This document shows, piece by piece, positions 7,061 through 13,078 of a DNA stretch of 14,500 bases (within the stretch, counting starts at the first letter, position 1; each line of letters starts with the position of its first letter). The stretch is from the NCBI GenBank assembly GCA_028293005.1, contig JAQGLH010000365.1:1-14500 (forward strand), written 5' to 3'. The translations under genes were made by a program, and so were the position numbers. This stretch comes from Alphaproteobacteria bacterium. GTDB taxonomy: Bacteria > Pseudomonadota > Alphaproteobacteria > Sphingomonadales > Sphingomonadaceae. Below the pieces are notes generated by a model. It did not search any database. It was not told the DNA's origin and was given only the letters and a program-made list of their open reading frames with translations.

Positions 7061-8240
7061 GAACGAAACCCATCATCTTGCGATAGCGCTCCCAACGGAT
7101 GAGGTTGCCGGCCTCATCGCCCTTGTCGAGATCGCAAGGGGCCTCGAACGGATCGGCGGATTTGACGCCTTTCTGAAATGCGACGTTTCCTCGGCTGTGC
7201 AGACCAGTCTGGAGGCGGTTGAAGACGGCACCGTCCTCGAGCGTGATGAAGCCGCTAGGGCCGGCGAGGTTGGAGCCCTGGCGGACGCGGTGTCGCATCA
7301 GTTCCTCATCGTCCTTTTCGTGCCCGAAATAGGCGTAATGGACCTCGGTCTGGTCCGGCCCGATCGGAAAGGCGTAGCGCAACGTCAGCGTGTCCATGTT
7401 GCGCACGATGATGCTCACCGGGAACAGGCTGATCACCGTGTTCTGCGGCACTGCCTGTTCGTCCCGGGTCTCGAGGAGCGAATAATCGTTGAGGAACCCG
7501 GTGCGCGGCACGCCGGGATAATGCGAGCTGTTCACCTTGTGCGCGCCGCGGGTCATGAACTGGACGCCTTCGGCTCTGGGAAATTGCAGCAGCCTCAGCG
7601 CTGCGTGGAGGAGTGGCCCGTGATAGCCCTCATTGTCGCTATAGGCTTTCCAATTGGTGTCGAAGAGCGCCTTCTGATAGCCCAGGAAGCGCAGCTTGCC
7701 GTCGCCGTTGAGCGCTTTGGCAACATAAGGCGCCGTGTCGTCGAGCCATTCGCCGAGCTCGGGCGTCTCATCGCTGGCGGTGACGAAGACGATGCCGAGA
7801 TATTCGCCGGAGCGAAGCGCGCGGAGGCCGAAATTCTCCTTGCGGAAATCGGCACCGAATTCCGAAATGCCGGGCGCTCCAATCAGATTGCCGCGAAGGT
7901 TGAAGTTCCAGCGGTGATACGGGCATTGCAGTGACGCCTTGGCGTGGCCGCGTGAGCAGGTTGCGAGCTGCACGCCGCGGTGCGTGCAGGCATTCTCGAA
8001 CACGCGGATCACATTGTCATCGCCGCGGAGGACCAGGATCGGCATGTTGCCGAGCGTGAAAGTCTTATAGTCGCCGGGCTTCGGCAGCTCCGAGCCGTGG
8101 GCGACCATGTGCCAGTCAGGGCCAAGGAAGATTCGCTCGATCTCCAACTCGAAGATGTCCTCGCGGTGGAAGACCTCCTTCGGAATCTCGTTGAAGCGGG
8201 ACGGCCAATGCAGCGCCGGCGCTGGTTCGTTGGATAGCAT
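7053..8240 (-). CDS. Rieske non-heme iron aromatic ring-hydroxylating oxygenase, alpha subunit
   Basis: 395 aa from the ATG at 8240, chosen because AGGAG (complement of 8245-8249) precedes it and because the further upstream frame encodes low-complexity, non-family sequence. N-terminal Rieske domain: C85-x-H87 and C106-x2-H109, binding [2Fe-2S]. C-terminal catalytic domain: mononuclear iron ligands H207 and H212 (HGPLLH) with D336 in LEDGAVFNRLQ as the likely third ligand. The residue bridging Rieske and iron sites is Glu (E204 in NEGYH), where naphthalene dioxygenase has Asp. It would insert O2 into an aromatic ring (cis-dihydrodiol) or hydroxylate/demethylate, using electrons from a ferredoxin. 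A beta subunit directly follows, and a putidaredoxin-type ferredoxin lies at the head of the operon, as in sphingomonad dioxin dioxygenase systems. The substrate is not identifiable. There is a 115-nt gap upstream to the SDR gene. Confidence 0.94.
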   Translation of the reverse strand: MLSNEPAPALHWPSRFNEIPKEVFHREDIFELEIERIFLGPDWHMVAHGSELPKPGDYKTFTLGNMPILVLRGDDNVIRVFENACTHRGVQLATCSRGHAKASLQCPYHRWNFNLRGNLIGAPGISEFGADFRKENFGLRALRSGEYLGIVFVTASDETPELGEWLDDTAPYVAKALNGDGKLRFLGYQKALFDTNWKAYSDNEGYHGPLLHAALRLLQFPRAEGVQFMTRGAHKVNSSHYPGVPRTGFLNDYSLLETRDEQAVPQNTVISLFPVSIIVRNMDTLTLRYAFPIGPDQTEVHYAYFGHEKDDEELMRHRVRQGSNLAGPSGFITLEDGAVFNRLQTGLHSRGNVAFQKGVKSADPFEAPCDLDKGDEAGNLIRWERYRKMMGFVRD

Positions 8241-8355
8241 CCCACTCCTCTTTCCCGGGGCACCTCGCGCCGCCCCGCTTGTGATCGGTACTCGTGCGCT
8301 TCCGAATAGGTCTATGCCGCTTGCTTCATCCTTGCTTGCGCCCCGGGCATCGAAA
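8241..8355 (-). other. 115-nt intergenic gap inside the minus-strand operon
   Basis: Between the SDR stop and the Rieske alpha start. It holds the AGGAG ribosome binding site for alpha next to 8240. I see no convincing promoter, terminator or small gene. A CCCCGGG / CCCGGGG pair sits at the two ends of the gap, but each half is itself near-palindromic, so this is weak evidence of structure. Confidence 0.4.
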
Positions 8356-9141
8356 TCACATTCGTTCGAAGGTCGGCACCACCAGCCCCGCCGACAGTCC
8401 ACCGTCCACGACGACGATCGAGCCCGTCATATACGAGGCTCCTGCCGAAGCCAGGAACAGCGCCGGGCGCGCAATTTCCTCGGGCTCCGCCGAACGGTTC
8501 ATCGGCGCGAGCGTCGCGATCTCGCTGACGCCGGTCGGCGAATTCTTCCAATAACGCTCGATGCGCGGTGTGCGCGTCGAGCCAGGACAGATTGCATTGA
8601 CCCTGATGTTGTCGCGCGCGAAGTCGATCGCCATGTTGCGCGTCAGCATCGCGACGCCGGCCTTCGAGGCGCTGTAGGCCGGGCAGCGGTTCTCGGCCAT
8701 GATCGCCGCAACCGAAGCGATGTTGACGATCGCTCCTCCGCCGCGTGCGCGCATTTGCGGGATGACCAGCCGCGACAGGCGGTACACCGAGGTGAGGTTG
8801 ACGTCGATCAAGCGATACCAATCGGCTTCGTCCAGCTCTTCGATCGTGCGGGGCAGATTGGTGCCGGCGACGTTGAACAAGGCGTCGATTCCGCCAGCGA
8901 AGGCCGCGGCCTTGGGGACCACCTCCTCGATCATTTCACGCGATTGGACGTCGAGCGCGAGCGCATCGGAGGTACCGCCGGCCGCCCGTATATCGGCGGC
9001 GACCTGCTCGGCATCGTCGGCGACGAGATCGGTGACGATCGCGGTTCCGCCGCGCCCAGCCCATTCGAGCGCGATCGCGCGTCCGATGCCGGCGCCGCCG
9101 GCTGTGATCAGCGCTGTCTTGCCGGTAAATTCGTGATCCAT
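8356..9141 (-). CDS. SDR-family NAD(P)-dependent dehydrogenase
   Basis: 261 aa from the ATG at 9141. This start is preferred to more distal ones because GAAGG (complement of 9149-9153, overlapping the ferredoxin stop) lies 7 nt upstream and the product then begins right at the Rossmann strand. Cofactor motif T13-A-G-G-A-G18-I-G20 (Ala replaces the usual second Gly); D38 after beta-2, suggesting NAD; NVAG at 90-93; N115; catalytic S143, Y156 and K160 (YSASK); PGSTRTPRIERYW specificity loop; terminal TGSIVVVDGG. It is clearly a different gene from the SDR at 5781-6539. Context between ferredoxin and oxygenase alpha suggests oxidation of a diol or alcohol produced by the oxygenases. The exact substrate is unknown. 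Confidence 0.92.
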   Translation of the reverse strand: MDHEFTGKTALITAGGAGIGRAIALEWAGRGGTAIVTDLVADDAEQVAADIRAAGGTSDALALDVQSREMIEEVVPKAAAFAGGIDALFNVAGTNLPRTIEELDEADWYRLIDVNLTSVYRLSRLVIPQMRARGGGAIVNIASVAAIMAENRCPAYSASKAGVAMLTRNMAIDFARDNIRVNAICPGSTRTPRIERYWKNSPTGVSEIATLAPMNRSAEPEEIARPALFLASAGASYMTGSIVVVDGGLSAGLVVPTFERM

Positions 9142-9151
9142 CCGAGCGCCT

Positions 9152-9469
9152 TCAAGCCTGAGTTTCAGGCAGCCGCACGACAAGGCCATCGAGCGCCTCT
9201 TCGACCCGGATTTGACAGGAAAGGCGGGAGCCTTGCGCTGGCCGTTGGACAAATTCGAGCATGCTCGCTTCCATTTCGTCGGGATCGCTTAGTGTAGAGC
9301 TCCACGCAGGATCCACAATGACGTGGCAGGTTGCGCAGGCGCATGCCCCCCCGCAATCGGCATCGATGCCCGGCACGTCGTTGTGCAGCGCGCCCTGCAT
9401 CACCGAAAGGCCGGGCTCTACGTCCACGACATGGACCGTGCCGTCATGCTCAACATAAGTGATCTTCAC
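9152..9469 (-). CDS. [2Fe-2S] ferredoxin, adrenodoxin/putidaredoxin type
   Basis: 105 aa from the GTG at 9469 ([10 protein letters not shown]...), the normal length and N-terminus of this family. Cluster ligands are C39-x5-C45-x2-C48 and C85 with 36 residues between the last two, exactly the spacing of putidaredoxin-like proteins. An adjacent in-frame GTG at 9472 is an alternative. The ATG further out at 9538 would add a 23-residue Arg/Pro-rich extension that does not belong to the family, and it lacks a ribosome binding site. It is the first gene of the minus-strand operon, 10 nt ahead of the SDR. It is a small cytosolic electron carrier that would pass electrons from an NADH-ferredoxin reductase (not encoded here) to the Rieske alpha/beta oxygenase, the P450 or both. 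Partner choice is inferred. Confidence 0.93.
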   Translation of the reverse strand: MKITYVEHDGTVHVVDVEPGLSVMQGALHNDVPGIDADCGGACACATCHVIVDPAWSSTLSDPDEMEASMLEFVQRPAQGSRLSCQIRVEEALDGLVVRLPETQA

Positions 9470-9472
9470 CAC

Positions 9473-9713
9473 GTCAGATTCTTTCCCGGCGATTGATGGG
9501 GGCGGGGCGAGGCGAGGGCGAGGTCGCGAGAGCTGCATAAGTGAAGCGCAGCGGATATTAAACCGCAGGTCGATGCACCAAGGATATCAGTTCATGTAGC
9601 GAGGAGCATTGATGACGTTTGGTGAACATTGAAAAACGGCCCGGAACCAAGCCAGTTCTGCGCTGACATTTGACGAACGCGATCTCGGGAACAGGCTCAC
9701 CGGAGAGCGATTA
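9473..9713. promoter_or_regulatory. Divergent control region between the ferredoxin and extradiol operons
   Basis: About 240 nt without a supported gene between the outward-facing operons B and C, so both promoters should lie here. Visible: a 17-nt direct repeat with 13 matches (9613-9629 and 9664-9680), and an AT-rich ATTAAA at 9557-9562 that reads TTTAAT on the minus strand, a possible -10 element for the ferredoxin operon without a good -35 partner. GGAGAG at 9702-9707 is the ribosome binding site for the GTG at 9714. No regulator gene is in the window. Promoter positions are inferred. Confidence 0.55.
9613..9680 (+). repeat. Direct repeat pair, candidate operator half-sites
   Basis: TGACGTTTGGTGAACAT (9613-9629) and TGACATTTGACGAACGC (9664-9680) match at 13 of 17 positions, sharing TGACnTTTGnnGAAC. 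Starts are 51 nt apart, close to five helical turns, so the copies would lie on the same DNA face. The downstream copy ends 33 nt before the extradiol start codon. Binding by a catabolic regulator is a hypothesis. Confidence 0.45.
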
Positions 9714-10724
9714 GTGGCTCGGATCTGTGCTGCCCTCTGCACGTCGCATTCTCCCTACCTCTATGCTTCGCCCGACGACTGGGAGCCGGCACGTGCGCGG
9801 CGCGCTGCCGCAGGCGGGATCGCGAAGGAAGTGCCGGTCGATTCGGTCCAGCAGAACCACGAGAAGTTCGAGCGCTGCATGACGGCGCTGGCGGTGCTTC
9901 GTAACCAGCTCGAAGCGGCCCGCCCTGACGTTTTGATCATGTTCGGCGACGATCAGTCCGAGCAATTCGGCTTCGACAACTACCCGGCCTTCGCGGTCTA
10001 TGCGGGGGCGGACTTCTCCGGCTTCAAGGTCTCCGGAAAGTTCGGATTGCCCGTGCCCGGCGTAGCGCGCGAAGATCGGCCGCGCACCGAGGAGCATTGG
10101 GCGACGGTGCCCGGCGCGCCCGCATTCGCTCGCCATTTGATCGTCGAGCTGGTCAAGCATGACTTCGATCCCGCCTTCAGCCTCGAGCTGCCGCGCAAGG
10201 AGGCGGGGATCGGCCATGCCTTCATGCGGCCGCTCGTTCACCTCGTTCCGCGCTTCGACATTCCAACCGTCCCGGTGTTTGTGAACTGCTATTACGGGCC
10301 GCAGCCGACCGGGCGGCGCTGCGCGCAACTCGGCCGGGCGGTGCGTCGCGCGATCGAAGCGATGCCCGACAAGCTCGATGTAGCTCTGATCGGTTCGGGC
10401 GGCCTGTGGCACATGCCGATGTTCCCGCAGGCGACCCTCGACGGAGGTTTCGATCGTGCCATTATCGCTGCGCTTGTCCGCGGCGACTGCGACGGTATGG
10501 CCGAGGTGTTCGATGGCTATAGCCCGCCGGCCGATCCGCTTAATCTGCGCCGCTACAGCGGCGGTACCGATATGGTGCTCGGCTACGGCGGCGGCACGGG
10601 CGAAACGCGCAACTGGATCGCCGTGGCCGCGGCGATGGAAGGCCGGCCGGGAACCATTGTCGATTACGTTCCCGTCTATGCATCGCCGGTGGGACTTGCC
10701 TTTGCCATGTGGAGCCTCAGCTGA
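9714..10724 (+). CDS. LigB-family extradiol dioxygenase homologue with an altered iron-ligand position
   Basis: 336 aa. It starts at a GTG 6 nt after GGAGAG. It is a class III extradiol dioxygenase (LigB/MhpB/LigZ-like), a family that opens catechol-type rings with Fe(II) and O2. Motifs in order: SHSP with H12 (LigB iron ligand H12); PDVLIMFGDDQSEQF at 71-85; GIGHAFMRPL with H168; GSGGLWH with H233 (LigB catalytic H195); GETRNW with E297 (LigB iron ligand E242, same spacing to the following Trp). The segment PDV...D80-Q81 aligns without gaps to LigB PDV...D60-H61, so the second iron-binding His is Gln here. H49, on the preceding helix, is a possible substitute. It overlaps the next gene (TGATG), so the two are coupled. 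The length resembles LigZ-like biaryl and MhpB-like enzymes more than gallate dioxygenase (about 420 aa). Substrate unknown; loss of dioxygenase activity is possible. Confidence 0.85.
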   Translation: MARICAALCTSHSPYLYASPDDWEPARARRAAAGGIAKEVPVDSVQQNHEKFERCMTALAVLRNQLEAARPDVLIMFGDDQSEQFGFDNYPAFAVYAGADFSGFKVSGKFGLPVPGVAREDRPRTEEHWATVPGAPAFARHLIVELVKHDFDPAFSLELPRKEAGIGHAFMRPLVHLVPRFDIPTVPVFVNCYYGPQPTGRRCAQLGRAVRRAIEAMPDKLDVALIGSGGLWHMPMFPQATLDGGFDRAIIAALVRGDCDGMAEVFDGYSPPADPLNLRRYSGGTDMVLGYGGGTGETRNWIAVAAAMEGRPGTIVDYVPVYASPVGLAFAMWSLS

Positions 10725-11821
10725 TGTTCAACGGCCACCGTGTGATCGACGTCCATGGTCATATCTCGTCACCGCCTGCGGTGCGCGCCTTCGCCTTCAA
10801 TCTCGGCGCGTTCAACTCGCCCGAGGACAAGCTCACGCTGACCGACGAGCAGGTCAGGCCGGCGATGGAACGGCATCTGCGTCTTCTCGACGAACGCGAC
10901 GTCGATGTGCAATTGCTCTCGGCGCGGCCAGTCGCGATGATGCACTGGGAACGCCCCCGGCTCACCGATGCCTGGACGCGCGTGACCAACGATCTGATCG
11001 CGCAGCAATGCCGCTTGGCGGGGGGCCGGTTTGCCGGCGTGGCGCAGCTTCCGCAGAATGCGCGGCGCGACACTTCCAATTGCATCGAAGAGCTCGAGCG
11101 GTGCGTGTGCGACCTCGGCTTCGTCGCCGCCACGGTCAATCCGGATCCGGGCGCCGATCGCGGCACGCCGGGAATGGATGATCCTTACTGGTTCCCGCTC
11201 TACAAGCGCGCCAGCGAACTCGAGGCGACGCTGATCGTCCATCCGTCGGTGACTCATGACCCGCGGCTCGATTCGGTGCCGCATTCCTATCAGTTCAACA
11301 ATCTCGTGGAAGAAGCGTTGGCAACCTTGCTGCTCGAGACGAGCGACGTCTTCACGCGCTTCCCCAAGCTGAGGATCGTCGTCTGTCATTGCGGCGGCGC
11401 GCTGCGCCGGATGGTGTCGCTTGGCGATCCGATCGATGCGATTGCGCAAGGCCGCGGCGAGGACAACCGCATCCGATCCTCGGACGAATTCGGGGGCGGC
11501 CAGGTCGGAATGCCGGTCGAGATGAAGACCCATGTACGGCCCGACCTGTCGAACAACCTATTTTTCGATACCTGCGCTTACGACCCTCATTTCCTGGCGG
11601 CGGCGCTTCACCAGCGCGGCACCGCGCGGATGGTATTCGGCACCGAGGCGCCGGGCAGCGGCTCGGCCTATATCAATCCGCAGACCGGCCGTCCGGCGGA
11701 CGACGTGCTCGCGATCTTGCGCGGTTTCGACTTCCTCACCGAGGGCGACATCATCGATCTCGTCAACCTCGTGCCACGCAAGGTTTTTCCGCTCCTCGCC
11801 AAGCTCCCTCTAATGCTATGA
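10724..11821 (+). CDS. Amidohydrolase-superfamily (COG2159) protein, LigJ/4-oxalomesaconate hydratase-like
   Basis: 365 aa from the ATG at 10724, which shares a base with the upstream stop (TGATG); a GTG at 10709 is an unlikely alternative. It is a TIM-barrel metal enzyme: H11-x-H13 on strand 1, H173 (IVHPS), H222 (VVCHCGG), and E308 in FGTEAPG where most relatives such as ACMSD and resorcylate decarboxylase have Asp. The Glu and the following INPQTGRPADD segment recall LigJ, which as I remember it uses two N-terminal His, a further His and a Glu around zinc. LigJ adds water to 4-oxalomesaconate to give 4-carboxy-4-hydroxy-2-oxoadipate, the substrate of LigK-type aldolases; a LigK-like gene sits at 76-720. 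Alternatives: decarboxylase of a carboxylated phenol (LigW-like) or hydrolase of a ring-cleavage product. Confidence 0.82.
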   Translation: MFNGHRVIDVHGHISSPPAVRAFAFNLGAFNSPEDKLTLTDEQVRPAMERHLRLLDERDVDVQLLSARPVAMMHWERPRLTDAWTRVTNDLIAQQCRLAGGRFAGVAQLPQNARRDTSNCIEELERCVCDLGFVAATVNPDPGADRGTPGMDDPYWFPLYKRASELEATLIVHPSVTHDPRLDSVPHSYQFNNLVEEALATLLLETSDVFTRFPKLRIVVCHCGGALRRMVSLGDPIDAIAQGRGEDNRIRSSDEFGGGQVGMPVEMKTHVRPDLSNNLFFDTCAYDPHFLAAALHQRGTARMVFGTEAPGSGSAYINPQTGRPADDVLAILRGFDFLTEGDIIDLVNLVPRKVFPLLAKLPLML

Positions 11822-11890
11822 GGGGCACGCCCCTCGATGCGGCCTGCGCATTACTAGATGCCGGGTTCGGCATTGATCGGCCTTTGGCCG
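11820..11890 (+). repeat. Four consecutive perfect hairpins after the LigJ-like gene
   Basis: Four non-overlapping inverted repeats follow one another: 11820-11835 (GAGGGG-CACG-CCCCTC, starting inside the stop codon), 11837-11851 (ATGCG-GCCTG-CGCAT), 11858-11873 (ATGCCG-GGTT-CGGCAT) and 11878-11890 (CGGCC-TTT-GGCCG). Stems are 5-6 bp and fully paired. None is followed by a T-run, so a standard intrinsic terminator is not supported. mRNA stabilisation, processing or a Rho-type or attenuating element are possible. Confidence 0.6.
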
Positions 11891-11940
11891 CTGCATAGCA
11901 TTCCGGGGCTGCGGCAGTGTTCGGCACCAAGGCTTGAAGC

Positions 11941-13062
11941 ATGAATTCTCTTACTCTCAGCCCGAACGGGGTTGACCTTTATGCTCTGGCAGGGCCTCCC
12001 GACGCCTTGTTCCTGGCAACGATGGACGGCGTGCTGACCCTGCGGCGCGGGTCGGGCGGCTACCGAACGACGCAGCATGGGCTTGGCGGTATTCATGTCG
12101 GATCCCTGATTTACGATGCTGCCGGCGGCGGACTTTTCGCCGGCAGCCATGGCGACGGGCTCCACCGCAGCCTCGACGGTGGCCAATCCTGGCAGCGCCG
12201 TGGAGAGGAGATCGAAGCCCAGAACATCTTCACGCTCGGTTGGGATCAAAAGGCGAGTCCTTTGACGCTTTTCGCCGGAACCGAGCCACCCTATCTCTAT
12301 CGCAGCCGCGATTATGGCGAGAGCTGGCAGGAACTGAGCGGGCTGCGCGACGTGCCGAGCCGGGCGAAATGGAATTTCCCTGCGCCGCCGCACATCGCAC
12401 ACGTCAAGCACGTCACCACCGATCCGCGCGACAGCAATGTGCTTTACGTCTGCGTCGAGCAGGGCGCGCTGCTTAAAAGCGTGGATGGCGGCGCCAGCTT
12501 CTTCGAGCTCGATTTCCAGGACGAAAACTATATCCACAACAAGGATACGCACCGCATCGTCTTCGACCCGGACGATCCGGACCGTATCTATGTCGATGGC
12601 GGCGACGGTATCGCGGTCAGCGAAAATGCCGGCCGCACGTGGCGGCGGATCGCCGACCGGGAGATGCGCGTCGGCTATCCCGATCAACTCTACGTCTCAC
12701 CGGAGCCGGACCGTACCCTCTACGTCGCGGGGGGTGGCGCGCCGCCCAACGTCTGGCGCCAAACCGGCGACGCCTTGTCGACGATCCTGCGCAGTCGCGA
12801 CGGTGGACGCACCTGGGAACAGTTCGGCGAGGGGCTGCCGCATAGCCTGGCGGGCAATATCGAGGCGGTGACATTGGGCCATTGGCCGGGCGGCTTCGCT
12901 TTATTCGCGGGCACGACGGACGGGGAGGTGTTCGCCAGCCTCGACCGCGGCGAGACCTGGAGCTGTATCGCGCGAGGCCTGCCGCCGATTTCGAAATGCA
13001 TCCATCACCGCAACCTGTCGATGGGACGTCAGGCCGCGGCAGCGGCGCTTCAATCCTCGTGA
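11941..13062 (+). CDS. Asp-box (BNR/sialidase-type) beta-propeller protein of unknown function
   Basis: 373 aa. Six Asp-box repeats (SxDxGxxW type) mark successive blades: residues 77-84, 122-129, 180-187 (Phe for Trp), 227-234 (Asn for Asp), 285-292 and 333-340. Spacing is 45-58 residues, consistent with a six- or seven-bladed propeller. There is no signal peptide or membrane segment, so it should be cytosolic, unlike true secreted sialidases. A His-rich stretch, PAPPHIAHVKH at 147-157, plus E173 in EQG and H204, could line the central cavity or bind metal. It starts at ATG with AAGG at 11929-11932 and lies 16 nt before the Rieske oxygenase gene, so it is likely co-transcribed with that gene. 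No sialidase FRIP motif or catalytic Arg triad is evident. Hydrolase, lactonase or isomerase activity on a pathway intermediate, or an assembly role, are possibilities; I do not assign a function. Confidence 0.85.
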   Translation: MNSLTLSPNGVDLYALAGPPDALFLATMDGVLTLRRGSGGYRTTQHGLGGIHVGSLIYDAAGGGLFAGSHGDGLHRSLDGGQSWQRRGEEIEAQNIFTLGWDQKASPLTLFAGTEPPYLYRSRDYGESWQELSGLRDVPSRAKWNFPAPPHIAHVKHVTTDPRDSNVLYVCVEQGALLKSVDGGASFFELDFQDENYIHNKDTHRIVFDPDDPDRIYVDGGDGIAVSENAGRTWRRIADREMRVGYPDQLYVSPEPDRTLYVAGGGAPPNVWRQTGDALSTILRSRDGGRTWEQFGEGLPHSLAGNIEAVTLGHWPGGFALFAGTTDGEVFASLDRGETWSCIARGLPPISKCIHHRNLSMGRQAAAAALQSS

Positions 13063-13078
13063 CGGAAAGAGAATAACC

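Noticed and set aside
8241..8402. 54-residue N-terminal extension of the Rieske alpha subunit
   Set aside because: Sequence is unlike the family, overlaps the preceding SDR gene, and a good AGGAG precedes the ATG at 8240.
9142..9252. 37-residue N-terminal extension of the SDR at 8356-9141
   Set aside because: It overlaps the ferredoxin coding sequence and would precede the Rossmann strand with unrelated residues; GAAGG supports the start at 9141.
9470..9538. Upstream ATG start for the ferredoxin
   Set aside because: Adds an Arg/Pro-rich leader foreign to the family and has no Shine-Dalgarno; the GTG at 9469 gives a canonical 105-aa ferredoxin.
9670..9698. TTGACG as a -35 box for the extradiol operon
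   Set aside because: The hexamer fits, but nothing near TATAAT lies 16-18 nt downstream, and the resulting leader would be almost absent. It also overlaps the second direct repeat.
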